Positions 35,868 to 45,100 of a stretch of 64,000 nucleotides of DNA are shown here, in pieces. The number at the start of each line of letters is the position of its first letter. Within the stretch, counting starts at the first letter, position 1. Source of the stretch: Pelagibacterium xiamenense. Lineage in GTDB: Bacteria > Pseudomonadota > Alphaproteobacteria > Rhizobiales > Devosiaceae. The notes beneath the pieces are model-generated. The model was not told the origin of the DNA. It worked only from the letters and a program-made list of their open reading frames with translations, and did not search any database. A program made the translations under genes and the position numbers. Location of the stretch: NCBI RefSeq assembly GCF_021166475.1, contig NZ_JAJOYS010000002.1, forward strand, positions 496,001 through 560,000. Direction: 5' to 3'.

Positions 35868-36326
35868 ATGGGGCCGATGACGCAGTTTCTTGATGATAAG
35901 CCGGTTTTCGCGCTTGTCGACGATCACATACACTCAGCGCGGCAGCTCAGCCGTACGCTGGCCGCAGCGCCTGACCCCGCCTTCCTCGTGTGGCTCGGGG
36001 ACGCGGGGCGTGCCCGGCGCGTCCTGACCGAAATTTTTGCCAGCCGCCCGGAACGAACCCCGGACATGGTCATTGTGGACCTCAAGGGACATTCCACAGC
36101 CACCTCGGAGTTCATTGCGGATATTGCAAAGCTCGTGCACAATGCAGATATTCCTGTTGTGGCCTTGGCGTCGACACTGGACGCGCAAACGCGGAACGCG
36201 CTGCTGGCAGCAGGGGCGGACGCAGTTTTCGAGCGGCATGCCGATCTCGACGTTTATCGCCGTGAAATGGCCCAACTCACAGGGTTTTGGGTGCGGGAAA
36301 CCGCAACCTGGCCAATTCGGGCGTAA
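35868..36326 (+). CDS. Degenerate receiver-domain (CheY-like) protein
   Basis: The 152-residue protein folds like a response-regulator receiver: VFALVDDH (D18, D19), DMVIVDLKGH with the possible phosphoacceptor D71, IPVVALASTLDAQTRNAL (Ser/Thr switch near 102) and AAGADAVFERHADL. The invariant Lys after beta-5 is replaced (Glu-Arg), so phosphorylation may be lost or atypical. No output domain follows, so it is a stand-alone receiver. It is divergent from the TPR protein with about 270 bp between. ATG 35877 is an alternative start; both lack a good ribosome site. Confidence 0.6.
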   Translation: MGPMTQFLDDKPVFALVDDHIHSARQLSRTLAAAPDPAFLVWLGDAGRARRVLTEIFASRPERTPDMVIVDLKGHSTATSEFIADIAKLVHNADIPVVALASTLDAQTRNALLAAGADAVFERHADLDVYRREMAQLTGFWVRETATWPIRA

Positions 36327-36812
36327 CCACCGCGTCCCCGGTTACGTCCGATAGGGAGGAATGAGCTCCTGAATACGTCCCCCAAAGGTCGTGTTTGCAT
36401 CCATTCCTCCCGCCTTTTTTGCAGCCGCGCCCGGCCTGACCTTTCATCACCACCGATAGATCGATCAGCGCCGGGTGCAGGCACGGCATAAGCATTGCAG
36501 GATCCGGTTAGAGCGCCCCGCGCCAGACGCGCTCCCACCAGGTATCGCGGTTTGCCCCTCCCGAACCGCGATACGGAAAACGGCGGCCTATTGCGTCCAC
36601 GGCCCCTGTTTTCCACCCAGGGGAGAGAGGCCGGGTTTGTCCAAGCGGCATCTGTTCAGCCTCTCTCCCCGCCGCGTTTTCCCCAGCAGGCCATCGCAGC
36701 CCCGCCCGGGCTTGCATGTCGGTGCATCTTGGAGCATTCTCCCCCGATGCGGCGTTAACGATTTCGCAACGTGTCTTAAAAAGTTGCAAATCACGTGCGG
36801 GAGGCCACCACG
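36327..36812. other. Intergenic region with two inverted repeats
   Basis: No convincing gene is seen. A 10-bp perfect repeat GGGAGGAATG (36354-36363) and CATTCCTCCC (36402-36411) is followed by GCCTTTTTT, so it could end the receiver-gene transcript, although the loop of 38 bases is long. A 12-bp perfect repeat GGGGAGAGAGGC (36620-36631) and GCCTCTCTCCCC (36659-36670) lies further on. A small RNA is possible but not shown. Confidence 0.4.
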
Positions 36813-37001
36813 ATGACTGCGCCACGCTTTGTCAGCCTTGCGGCTTTGGCGGCAAGTTTGCTGTTTATTGTTCTTACCATCACGCAAGCCAATGGTCTGA
36901 CCGGCCCCACCGAGGCCACGGTCGCCCAGGCGTTTTGTGTGGATGCCGGCGGCACCGGGATGTGCGCAACCGAGCCCGCCAACGCGTCGCTGACGCGTTA
37001 G
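36813..37001 (+). CDS. Small exported or membrane protein of unknown function
   Basis: The 62-residue product starts with MTAPRF and a hydrophobic stretch of about 17 residues (VSLAALAASLLFIVLTI) that could be a signal or a membrane anchor, followed by a short tail with two Cys (AFCVDAGGTGMCATEP). GGGAGG lies eight bases before the ATG. The two Cys, nine residues apart, might form a disulfide outside the cell membrane. No family is recognised. A hairpin follows 17 bases after the stop. Confidence 0.5.
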   Translation: MTAPRFVSLAALAASLLFIVLTITQANGLTGPTEATVAQAFCVDAGGTGMCATEPANASLTR

Positions 37002-37017
37002 CCCGGCCGGGCAGAAT

Positions 37018-37033
37018 CCCGCCTCAGGGCGGG
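37018..37033 (+). terminator. Hairpin after the small exported protein
   Basis: CCCGCC-TCAG-GGCGGG forms a tight stem just after the stop at 37001. The following sequence is AT-rich (CTAATAAATTGTCTTTATT) but not a clean T run, so termination is likely but imperfect. Confidence 0.5.
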
Positions 37034-37264
37034 GCTAATAAATTGTCTTTATTATAGATTCCCGAGCGCGTGCGTCAGGCGAAGGTCGGCTATGCGTCCG
37101 CACGGCTATGCGGCCGCGACAATATCTGCCATATTTTTAGGCATAAGAATCGCTACGCTAACTGATTAATCTTTCGCTCCGGCACCGGTTGCGTGGAACC
37201 GGGTCCGCATGCCGGGCATTCTCAAAACAAGGAGCATTTGGCACTCTTTGCCCGATCCGAGGTC

Positions 37265-38083
37265 ATGACAGACTCAATGAACGCCATTCTGTCCGCGCTA
37301 GACGAACCGGTGGCGCTATTTTCCGATTTCGACGGCGTGCTCGTCGAGATCGCTCCAACACCCGACGCCATTCTGGTCCCCGACGATCTCGCCCAGCGGC
37401 TCGAAGATCTTGATGACGCGCTCGATGGTGCATTTGCTGTGATCTCCGGACGCCCCGTGTCCGAAATCGACCAGTTTCTGCCGCTCTCTTTCCCCTTTGC
37501 CGTATCGGGCAGCCACGGCGCGGAAACCCGCCGCGACGGGCAGATGGCGCCCGCCTCTCCCGATCTCGCTGCGGCGGCCGATCAGATTGCCGAACGCGCG
37601 CAGAGCGCTCTGGGCGGGATTTCAGGCATCCTCGTCGAACTGAAACCGGCCGGCGCCGCCATCCACTATCGTGGAGCCCCGGACCATCGTGACGAAGCGC
37701 GACAAGCGCTCGAGGCTGCCATCGCCGACCGCCCCGATTTCCATATCATCGCCGGTAAAATGGTCTTCGAGGCCCGTCAAAAGGGTGCCGACAAGGGCCG
37801 CGCCGTCACCCGCTGGATGGAGTATCCGCCCTTTTCCGGCCGCTTGCCCGTTTTCATCGGCGACGACGTGACCGACGAGGACGCCTTCCGCGCCGTCCAG
37901 TCCGCGGGCGGCATCGGCATCAAGGTCGGCGAAGGCGAAACGACGGCGCGCTTCCGCATTCCCGACGTTGCGGCTGTCTACCGCTTAATCGACGCCATCG
38001 CGCAAAAGGCGCGCGCGATGGATCATACCGACGGCCCGGACCGTTTCCCGCATAGCGCCAGCAAAGAGGCCAGTGAGAAATGA
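37265..38083 (+). CDS. otsB: Trehalose-6-phosphate phosphatase
   Basis: The 272-residue HAD phosphatase has the nucleophile block FSDFDGVLVEI (D21, D23), VISGRPVSEI, AVSGSHGAE, and the C-terminal GDDVTDEDAF metal motif. It removes phosphate from trehalose-6-phosphate to yield trehalose, a protectant against salt and drying. The ATG at 37265 after GAGG fits the family; the frame is open to 37193. It overlaps otsA by four bases (ATGA), so the two products are made together. I looked for an EcfG-type promoter (GGAAC-N16/17-CGTT) upstream and found none. Confidence 0.94.
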   Translation: MTDSMNAILSALDEPVALFSDFDGVLVEIAPTPDAILVPDDLAQRLEDLDDALDGAFAVISGRPVSEIDQFLPLSFPFAVSGSHGAETRRDGQMAPASPDLAAAADQIAERAQSALGGISGILVELKPAGAAIHYRGAPDHRDEARQALEAAIADRPDFHIIAGKMVFEARQKGADKGRAVTRWMEYPPFSGRLPVFIGDDVTDEDAFRAVQSAGGIGIKVGEGETTARFRIPDVAAVYRLIDAIAQKARAMDHTDGPDRFPHSASKEASEK

Positions 38084-39588
38084 GCAGGCTCATCATCGTA
38101 TCCAACCGCATTCCGGGGAAATCCCCCGCCGCCGGCGGCCTTGCCGTCGCGCTCAAGAAAACGCTTTCGACGCGCGACGGCTTCTGGTTCGGCTGGTCCG
38201 GATCGTTTTCCGAAAAGCCGGAGAAAAAGGCACGCTTCGAGACCATAGACGGCCTCAGGATCGGCCAGATCGACCTGACCCGCGCCGACCACGCCGCCTA
38301 TTACGCCGGGTTTTCCAATTCTATCCTTTGGCCGGCCTTCCACCTGCGGCTCGACCTCACGGACATTCAGTCCCACTGGTACGAGGGCTACCGCGGCGTC
38401 AACGCCCAGTTCGCCGACGCGCTCGTTGAAGAAATCGAACCCGGCGACATTATCTGGGTGCACGATTATCATCTCATTCCGCTGGCGACCGAACTGCGCC
38501 GCCGCAACATCCGCAACCGCATCGGGTTCTATCTCCACATTCCCTTCCCCACCCCCGATGCGCTGAACGCGATCCCGCACCACGAGGATCTTTTGAAGGA
38601 CCTCGTGGCCTATGACCTCGTCGGCTTCCAGGCCCATCGCGACCTCGTCGCCTTCAACGAGTTCATAGCCCACGAGCAGATCGTTGCGGAAACCGGCGGC
38701 AAGCCCTTCGTCGTCGATCCCGGCGACACCGTCCTCGACGTTTTCCCCATCGGATCGGACCCCGAAGCCTTCGCCAGGCTCGGCAAAAGCGCCGCCGCCC
38801 AGAAGATGTACAACCGCGTCGCCAGAGGCCTCAACGGCCGCGCCCTCGTCCTCGGCGTCGACCGGCTCGACTATTCCAAGGGCCTCCCCCAGCGCATCTC
38901 GGCCTATGAAAAGCTCCTCGAGAACAACGCCAGTCTGCGCCGCACCGTCCACATGATCCAGATCGCGCCCCCTTCGCGCGACACGATCAAGGAATACCAG
39001 GTCATCTCCGACGAACTCGACAGCGCCGTCGGCCGCGTCATCGGCAAATTCTCCGAGCCCGACTGGCTGCCGCTCACCTACGTCAAGCGCGCCTACGGCC
39101 AGGCCTCCCTCGCCGGCCTCTACCGCCTCGCCCGCGTCGGCCTCGTGACACCCCTGCGCGACGGCATGAACCTCGTCGCCCACGAATATGTCGGCGCGCA
39201 GGACCCCGAAGACCCCGGCGTCCTCGTCCTCTCGCGCTTCGCCGGCGCCGCGGAAATCTTCCACGACGCGCTCATCATCAACCCCTTCGACACCGATGAG
39301 ACCGCCGAAGCCATGCGCCAGGCCCTCGTCATGCCGCTCGAGGAGCGCAAGCAGCGCTGGCGCAACCTCATGGACGCCGCCCAGGAGCACAACGTCGACA
39401 ACTGGGCCGAAAGCTATCTCGACGCCCTCGCCCACGGCCACGCGGCATCATCCCCCGGCGACGACGACACGCCCGGCACGCGCCCGCACGCGACGACGCA
39501 TGGCGCCGCCGGAAAGCCCGGCACCCCCCGCACCTCCATCGCCTCGCGCATGCCCTTCTTCCCCTGGCTGCGTTCGGTCTTCTCCTAG
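38080..39588 (+). CDS. otsA: Alpha,alpha-trehalose-phosphate synthase
   Basis: The 502-residue GT20 enzyme shows LIIVSNRIP, IIWVHDYHLIPLA, GFYLHIPFPTPD, GVDRLDYSKGLPQRI and PLRDGMNLVAHEYVGAQ. It joins UDP-glucose (or a similar donor) to glucose-6-phosphate to give trehalose-6-phosphate. A C-terminal extension of about 35 residues, rich in Gly, Thr, His and Pro, follows the catalytic core and is probably disordered. The gene ends before a terminator hairpin shared with the convergent sugar transporter. Confidence 0.95.
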   Translation: MSRLIIVSNRIPGKSPAAGGLAVALKKTLSTRDGFWFGWSGSFSEKPEKKARFETIDGLRIGQIDLTRADHAAYYAGFSNSILWPAFHLRLDLTDIQSHWYEGYRGVNAQFADALVEEIEPGDIIWVHDYHLIPLATELRRRNIRNRIGFYLHIPFPTPDALNAIPHHEDLLKDLVAYDLVGFQAHRDLVAFNEFIAHEQIVAETGGKPFVVDPGDTVLDVFPIGSDPEAFARLGKSAAAQKMYNRVARGLNGRALVLGVDRLDYSKGLPQRISAYEKLLENNASLRRTVHMIQIAPPSRDTIKEYQVISDELDSAVGRVIGKFSEPDWLPLTYVKRAYGQASLAGLYRLARVGLVTPLRDGMNLVAHEYVGAQDPEDPGVLVLSRFAGAAEIFHDALIINPFDTDETAEAMRQALVMPLEERKQRWRNLMDAAQEHNVDNWAESYLDALAHGHAASSPGDDDTPGTRPHATTHGAAGKPGTPRTSIASRMPFFPWLRSVFS

Positions 39589-39592
39589 CGCC

Positions 39593-39620
39593 AAAGAAAA
39601 AGGCGGCCCGAAAGCCGCCT
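39593..39620 (-). terminator. Terminator of the sugar ABC operon (also between convergent otsA)
   Basis: AGGCGGC (39601-39607) and GCCGCCT (39614-39620) form a stem with a six-base loop. On the minus strand it is followed by TTTTTCTTT, a good rho-independent signal 27 bases after the binding-protein stop. On the plus strand the T tract is poor. Confidence 0.8.
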
Positions 39621-39646
39621 CTTCCTTCTGCGCATGGGAGACCCGA

Positions 39647-40594
39647 TCAGAACGGCGAATCCGGGAAGTAGAAGTTCTCCGCATTCTCCGGCGTGATCAG
39701 CGGCGCACCGAGAATATACTCGCCCGAAACCGGCCCGTTCGAGGTAAAGTGCGCGACAGTCACGTCCATGGCCGTCGCGATCATTGCGGGCGGATAAAGA
39801 ACGTCCACCGGAATGAGCTCGGAGCCGTCCATCACCATCTCGATGACTTCCTTCATCCCCGCGCCGCCGACGATGAACATCTCGTCCTCGCGGCCCGCCT
39901 GACGCACCGCCTCGATCACACCGAGCGCGATATCGTCGTCCTGCGCCCACACCCCGTCGATATCCGGGAAGCGCGACAGGAAGTCCTGCATCACCTCGAA
40001 CCCGTCGTCGCGGTTCCAGTTGGCGTATTCGTGGTCCAGCACATTGATGCCCGAGCCCTCGATGCCGTCCATGAACGCGTTGAAGCGCTCGTCGTCGATC
40101 ACCGTGGGAATGCCGCGCAGGATGACGATGTTGTCGCCCTCCCCGAGCCGCGACAGGAAGTACTCCGCCGAGACGGCCCCGAGCGCGGTATTGTTGCCCG
40201 CCACATAGACGTCCTCGATGCCCTCCTGCGAGAGCCCGCGGTCGACGACCGTCACGAACACGCCCTGCTCCTTGACGTTCCGCACCGGCCCCGTCAGCGG
40301 CTCGGATTCGAACGGCAGCACCACGAGCGCGTCGATATCGTGGATCGCGACGAGATCCTCGAGGTCGTTCGCCTGCTGCGACGGCCCGTCGGCGGCCACC
40401 AGCACGATGTCGATCTCGGGATGCTGCTCCTCGATCCGCATTTCGGCCTGCTGGGCGTGCCAGTTGAGCCCGCCGGTCCAGCCGTGCGTTGCCGCGGGAA
40501 TGGAGACCCCGATGGTCACCTCCTGCGCCATGGCGGCGCCCGCAAGGGCGGTTGCCCCCAACGCTGCGACCGCGAATGTCTTGAGTATCTGCAT
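39647..40594 (-). CDS. Sugar ABC transporter substrate-binding protein (ribose type)
   Basis: The 315-residue protein has a Sec signal (cleavage near AMA-QE at 23) and a type I periplasmic-binding fold of the RbsB group: TIGVSIPAATHGWTGGL, DLVAIHDIDALVVLPFESEP, VTVVDRGLSQ, YVAGNNTALGAVSAEYF and VWAQDDDIALGVIEAV. The binding-site Trp and Asp residues suggest a monosaccharide. AAGGAGGAG precedes the ATG at 40594. It is the last gene of the three-gene transporter operon; the sugar is not certain. Confidence 0.9.
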   Translation of the reverse strand: MQILKTFAVAALGATALAGAAMAQEVTIGVSIPAATHGWTGGLNWHAQQAEMRIEEQHPEIDIVLVAADGPSQQANDLEDLVAIHDIDALVVLPFESEPLTGPVRNVKEQGVFVTVVDRGLSQEGIEDVYVAGNNTALGAVSAEYFLSRLGEGDNIVILRGIPTVIDDERFNAFMDGIEGSGINVLDHEYANWNRDDGFEVMQDFLSRFPDIDGVWAQDDDIALGVIEAVRQAGREDEMFIVGGAGMKEVIEMVMDGSELIPVDVLYPPAMIATAMDVTVAHFTSNGPVSGEYILGAPLITPENAENFYFPDSPF

Positions 40595-40644
40595 ATGCTC
40601 CTCCTTGGTTGTTATGAGCGGCCGGCCTCGGACCGGCCCCGTCC

Positions 40645-41679
40645 TCAGGCCGATGGCTTGCGCCTGAAGATGTTGAGATGCCCCAGATTGCCACGCTGGA
40701 GCCACACGGCGGCGATGATGATCACGCCTTGCACCGCGCCGTTGAGGTAGTTCGAGATGATGTCGGTGAGATTGAGGATATTCCCGATCGTCGTGAGCAT
40801 GATCGCGCCGACGACCGTCCCCCCGATCCGCCCATAGCCGCCCTTGAGCATCGTCCCGCCGATAATCACCGCCGCGATGGCCTCGAGCTCCCACAGAACC
40901 CCCGTCGAGGACGACGCCGACCCGAGCCGCGGCACGTAGATGATCGTCGCGACCGAGACGCAGAGCCCCTGGATCACATAGGTCAGCGTCTTCACCCGAT
41001 CCACCTTGATCGCCGAATAGCGCGCCACCGTCTCGTTCGACCCGATCGCCATGCAATAGCGCCCGAACGCTGTCCGGTTGAGCAGCACCCAGCCCACAAT
41101 GGCCACGAGCGCGAAGACGATCACCGGGATCGGCACGCCCAGAACCGCGTCGTAATAGACCGGCCGGTAGACGTCCCGGATATCGAAATCGAGCGACAGC
41201 GTACCGCCATCGGCAAAATAGGTGACGAGCGAACGGTAGATGCCCATCGTCCCGAGCGTCACGATGAACGCCTCGATCTTGCCCTTGGTGGTCATGAAGC
41301 CGTTGAGAAAGCCCGCGGCCGTCCCCAGCACCACTGAAACCAGGCACCCGAACAGCACCGTCTGCACCCCGACGCCCATCGTATCGATGGCCCCGTTCAT
41401 GACGATGATCATGATCCCCGAGATCACCGCCGCCATCGACCCCACCGAAAGGTCGATGCCGCCCGCGGTGATGACGAACGTGCCGCCCACCGCGATGATC
41501 CCGATAAAGGCCGAGCGCGTCAGAAGGTTGGTGACGTTGCCCTCCGACAGGAACGCGGGATTGAGAACGAAGCCGACGAGACACAGGACGATCAGCGCCA
41601 GCAGCGGCCCCATCGTATGGTAGTCGATCGAAAACCGCCTCTTGGCGGGCTTCACGCCCTCATGCGCTTGCACGGTCAT
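40645..41679 (-). CDS. Sugar ABC transporter permease (ribose type)
   Basis: The 344-residue protein has about nine hydrophobic helices and the RbsC-like blocks [36 protein letters not shown]-type segment (here [20 protein letters not shown]) and [20 protein letters not shown]. It forms the membrane channel as a homodimer. Its start lies inside the end of the ATPase gene (overlap of 20 bases), so translation is coupled. A single permease for the dimer is usual for this class. Confidence 0.92.
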   Translation of the reverse strand: MTVQAHEGVKPAKRRFSIDYHTMGPLLALIVLCLVGFVLNPAFLSEGNVTNLLTRSAFIGIIAVGGTFVITAGGIDLSVGSMAAVISGIMIIVMNGAIDTMGVGVQTVLFGCLVSVVLGTAAGFLNGFMTTKGKIEAFIVTLGTMGIYRSLVTYFADGGTLSLDFDIRDVYRPVYYDAVLGVPIPVIVFALVAIVGWVLLNRTAFGRYCMAIGSNETVARYSAIKVDRVKTLTYVIQGLCVSVATIIYVPRLGSASSSTGVLWELEAIAAVIIGGTMLKGGYGRIGGTVVGAIMLTTIGNILNLTDIISNYLNGAVQGVIIIAAVWLQRGNLGHLNIFRRKPSA

Positions 41680-43201
41680 CTTCGTTCTCTCCCTTCAGTC
41701 CTGCGGCATAGCGCATGATTTCTCCTTCGGTGATTTCGCTGCCTTCGAGAACGCCCATCCGGCGCCCCTCGCGCATCACGACAACGCGGTGCGACAGCCC
41801 GATCACCTCCTGCATCTCCGAGGAGACGACGATGATCGACTTGCCCTCTTTGGCGAGCGCCGCGATGATGTGATAAATCTGCTGCTTGGTCCCCACGTCG
41901 ATCCCGCGCGTGGGCTCGTCGATGATGACGATTTCGGGCTCGGCCTCCATCGCTTTGCCCAGCATCAGTTTTTGCTGGTTGCCGCCCGAAAGCTGCCCGA
42001 CCTTGACCGAAGCGTCGCGCGCGCGGATATCGAACCGCCGCGTCGCCCGCTCCATGGCCTCGACTTCGCTCGCCTCATTGAGAAACCCTCCGCGAAGGTG
42101 GCGGTAGAGCGTTAAAAGCGTCAGGTTCGGCTGCAGCCCCACATTGAGCAGCAACCCCCGCCCCTTGCGGTCCTTGGTCATATAGACCATCCCCGCCTTC
42201 ACCGCTTCGGCGATCGAGGGAAAATGGACCGGCTCGCCGTTGAGCGTAACGGACCCGCCCTCGCGCGGCACAAGGCCTGCCACCGCCTCCATCACCGCGG
42301 TCCGCCCCGACCCGATCAGCCCGGCGAACCCGAGGATTTCGCCCTTCCGCAGCGAGAAACTCACGTCCCGCACGCCTTCGGCCACAAGGTTCCTGACCTC
42401 CAGAACCACCGGCGCGTCGACATCGGGCTCGGTCTTGGGCGGATAGAGATTGGAAAGCTCGCGCCCCACCATCATTTCGGCAATCGAGTCCGCCGTCAGG
42501 TCGCCCGTCTCGACGGTTGCGATCAGTTGCCCGTCGCGCAGCACGGTCACCCGGTCAGAAATCGCCATCACCTCGCCAAGCTTGTGCGAAACGAAAACGA
42601 TGGCGACGCCCTTTGCCTTCAGTCGCGCGACCTGCTCGAAGAACGCATCGATCTCGGCCCCCGAAAGCACCGCCGTCGGCTCGTCCATGATCAGAACCCG
42701 CGCGTCCCGGGAGATCGCCTTGGCGATCTCGACCATCTGCTTGTCGGCCACCGAAAGCGTGTTGATCCGCGCATTGACGTCGATATGGACATGCAGGGCA
42801 TCGAGGATCTTTCGCGCTTCGGCCTGCATGTCAGAGAGCCGCAGGAACCCGAACCGCCTCCACTCGCGCCCCAGAAAGATGCTCTCGGCCACGGTCAGGT
42901 GTTCGGCGAGGTTGAGTTCCTGGTGAATGACGACGATCCCGAGCGCCTCGGCCTCGCCATTGCCCGGCAGGCGGACCGGCTTGCCGTCGAGCAGCACCGT
43001 GCCGGACGTCGGCGCCTCGAGCCCCGAAAGGATTTTGATGAGTGTGGATTTGCCCGCGCCATTCTCTCCGATCAGCGCGTGGACTTCCCCCTTGCGAATA
43101 TCGAAGTCGACCGAAAACAGCACCGGCACTTCGCCGAAGCTCTTGGACACCCGGCTGGCGGCCAGAATCGGTGCCGCATCCTGCGCGCCGGCATCGGTCA
43201 T
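41660..43201 (-). CDS. Sugar ABC transporter ATP-binding protein, two ATPase domains (ribose type)
   Basis: The 513-residue protein has two ATPase domains. The first has a normal Walker [15 protein letters not shown] with [16 protein letters not shown] and [10 protein letters not shown]. The second has the degenerate loop [14 protein letters not shown] and [15 protein letters not shown], as in RbsA and AraG. It drives sugar uptake at the inner membrane. It is the first gene of the operon and divergent from the LacI regulator, with an operator-like palindrome between them. Confidence 0.93.
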   Translation of the reverse strand: MTDAGAQDAAPILAASRVSKSFGEVPVLFSVDFDIRKGEVHALIGENGAGKSTLIKILSGLEAPTSGTVLLDGKPVRLPGNGEAEALGIVVIHQELNLAEHLTVAESIFLGREWRRFGFLRLSDMQAEARKILDALHVHIDVNARINTLSVADKQMVEIAKAISRDARVLIMDEPTAVLSGAEIDAFFEQVARLKAKGVAIVFVSHKLGEVMAISDRVTVLRDGQLIATVETGDLTADSIAEMMVGRELSNLYPPKTEPDVDAPVVLEVRNLVAEGVRDVSFSLRKGEILGFAGLIGSGRTAVMEAVAGLVPREGGSVTLNGEPVHFPSIAEAVKAGMVYMTKDRKGRGLLLNVGLQPNLTLLTLYRHLRGGFLNEASEVEAMERATRRFDIRARDASVKVGQLSGGNQQKLMLGKAMEAEPEIVIIDEPTRGIDVGTKQQIYHIIAALAKEGKSIIVVSSEMQEVIGLSHRVVVMREGRRMGVLEGSEITEGEIMRYAAGLKGENEDDRASA

Positions 43202-43264
43202 GACGCAAATCCTCCCCCTGTATCCGGCACGGTATTTTTACCTCAACCGGCTGTATTCATGGCG

Positions 43265-43301
43265 GTGTAAACCTTTTCATTCGCCATGTAAAGGTTTACA
43301 C
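43265..43301. promoter_or_regulatory. LacI-type operator between sugar operon and regulator
   Basis: Perfect 12-bp arms GTGTAAACCTTT (43265-43276) and AAAGGTTTACAC (43290-43301) face each other across 13 bases. Within the right side, TGTAAAGGTTTACA (43287-43300) is itself a near-palindrome of the LacI-family kind (TGTAAA-N2-TTTACA). The site lies 64 bases before the ATPase gene start, where it could block the operon promoter. The rest of the 330-bp gap has no clear gene. Confidence 0.75.
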
Positions 43302-43531
43302 AAGTCTGAATGTGTATAAATCGCGCGGTCCGGGCTTGCGCTTCGCACAGAGGCACGGCCTCTACAGGAAACGACCACCGGACGACACGCGGACAGGCAC
43401 GGGAGGATCAGACTTGGCTTCGGAAAATATCGCCTCGCCGACGCTCCGGCGTTCGGCTTGCCCTCCGCGCGCAGATTGGCGTCAATACCCGGTGCACCGG
43501 CGCCTCGCGGCCCTGGCATGAGAGAAATCCG

Positions 43532-44557
43532 TTGAGCGCGATCAAACCAGCAACGATCGAGGATGTGGCGCTGATTGCCGGCGTATCGATCGCCACGGTT
43601 TCGCGCGCGCTCAACGAGCCCGGCAAAGTCGCCGATTCCACGCGCCGAAAGGTCATCGAAGCCGTCGCCCAGACCGGCTACACGACAAACGCGATGGCGC
43701 GCAACTTGCGCATGCGCAAGTCCAACATGATCCTCATCCTGGCCCCCGACGTGGGCGACCCCAATTTCTCCAACATCCTGATTGGCCTCGAAACCGAAGC
43801 CAGCAAACGCGGCTATGGCGTTCTCATCGGCAACACGCAGAACGACCCGTCCCGCGAAACCGACTATCTGCGCTTTCTCAGTTCCAACCAGGCCGACGGC
43901 ATCATCCTGTTGACCGGCCACCTGCCCTTCGGCCTCACCCAGGCCGGCCCCGACGTTCGGCTTCCCCCCATGGTGGCGGTGAACGAACCGGTTCCCAACG
44001 CCGCTGTACCCTTTGTCGGCGTCGACAACATCGAAGGCGCCCGCACCGCAACCGATCACCTGATCTCCCAGGGCCACACCCGCATCGCCTTCATCGGCCA
44101 GTCGACCCGCAGCGCGGTCTCATCCTATCGGGAAGAAGGCTACCGCCGCGCCATGACCGGCGCCGGATTGACGATCGACCCGCGCTTCGTCCTCGAAGCC
44201 GACGGCACCACCGAAAGCGGGCGTGGTGCGGCCGAGCGCATGTTCGTGCGCGACCAGCTCCCCACGGCGTTCTTCTGCGTCAACGACGCCACCGCACTGG
44301 GCGTCATCATTGCGTTGACCGCCCGCGGCTACGCGCTGCCGCAAGACTTCTCCGTCATGGGTTTCGACGACATTTCCTATGCGAGCTTCGTCACCCCCTC
44401 GCTCACCACCATGAAACAGCCCCGTCTCCAGATCGGCGAAGCGAGCATGGAACTCCTTCTCGCCATGCTTGAAGGCGCCGACGTTCAAAAGCGTGAGATC
44501 CTGCTCCGCGCCGAGCTCATTCTGCGCAACTCGGTCGCATTGCGGCGTCCCGGATGA
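43532..44557 (+). CDS. LacI family transcriptional regulator
   Basis: The 341-residue protein has the LacI helix-turn-helix at residues 8-27 (TIEDVALIAGVSIATVSRAL), a hinge helix (TNAMARNLRMRKS), and a sugar-binding-like domain (ILAPDVGDPNFSNILIG, FIGQSTRSAV, AFFCVNDATALGVI, VMGFDDISYASFVTPSLTT). The start is TTG at 43532; the frame is open upstream but unsupported. It very probably controls the divergent ribose-type transporter through the palindrome at 43265-43301, with the imported sugar as likely inducer. Confidence 0.9.
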   Translation: MSAIKPATIEDVALIAGVSIATVSRALNEPGKVADSTRRKVIEAVAQTGYTTNAMARNLRMRKSNMILILAPDVGDPNFSNILIGLETEASKRGYGVLIGNTQNDPSRETDYLRFLSSNQADGIILLTGHLPFGLTQAGPDVRLPPMVAVNEPVPNAAVPFVGVDNIEGARTATDHLISQGHTRIAFIGQSTRSAVSSYREEGYRRAMTGAGLTIDPRFVLEADGTTESGRGAAERMFVRDQLPTAFFCVNDATALGVIIALTARGYALPQDFSVMGFDDISYASFVTPSLTTMKQPRLQIGEASMELLLAMLEGADVQKREILLRAELILRNSVALRRPG

Positions 44558-44558
44558 A

Positions 44559-44900
44559 CTATTGGCCGGCCGGTGCCGGCACCGCGTCAGTGGGGTCTTC
44601 CTGCGGCGCGGTCGGTTCCTCTTCAACCAGAGGCGGCTCATCCGCGGACGGCACGAGGTTTTCCTCGGTTTCAGGAACCGGCAGTGGCGCCTGCTCGTTC
44701 TCTGCGCCCTCTTGCTGCACCGTCTCGCCCCCATCGGTCGTCGTCGGCGTCCCGTCATAGGTCGCCTCATTCCACCAGATGGCGAGCGCGAACCCGATCG
44801 CAAGCGCCAGCATACCGAATATCAGCGCGCGCAGATTCATCTTCCGGCGGTTGCCCTGGCGCACTTCGGTGGTTGAAAGGTCGGGTTTTTCTTCAGCCAT
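44559..44900 (-). CDS. Single-pass membrane protein with acidic Pro-rich tail
   Basis: The 113-residue product has a basic N-terminal part (QGNRRKMNLR), one membrane helix at about 24-43 and a long tail rich in Glu, Pro and Thr (EENLVPSADEPPLVEEEPTA) that would be periplasmic by the positive-inside rule. Low complexity argues for an unfolded tail. No family is recognised. Its stop is two bases from the LacI stop (convergent). A start ten residues earlier (44930) is possible. Confidence 0.65.
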   Translation of the reverse strand: MAEEKPDLSTTEVRQGNRRKMNLRALIFGMLALAIGFALAIWWNEATYDGTPTTTDGGETVQQEGAENEQAPLPVPETEENLVPSADEPPLVEEEPTAPQEDPTDAVPAPAGQ

Positions 44901-45100
44901 TGAACCGGTTTCCATGAAATGATTTTGCACGATAACGTATGGTGTTCAAACGGCGCGACCGCGCATGCGTTCCGCTCTGCCACCAAAACATGCACGGGTC
45001 GGAATTGGCCAAAAAACCGTCAACAGCCCATGGAACCGGCTTGCACGCGGGGAACCAAGGCGACATAGTGCGATTTGTCCATTTGGTCTAATTTTGGCGC

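Noticed and set aside
37100-37265. EcfG-type promoter before otsBA
   Set aside because: A GGAAC word occurs near 37195, but no CGTT follows at 16-17 bases.
38023-39441. Minus-strand open frame of 472 codons opposite otsA
   Set aside because: Antisense to a clear GT20 enzyme; composition is typical of a shadow frame.
43415-43522. Short frame after GGGAGGA in the LacI leader (TTG start, about 35 codons)
   Set aside because: It has a ribosome site but no family, no features of a leader peptide and no conservation evidence.
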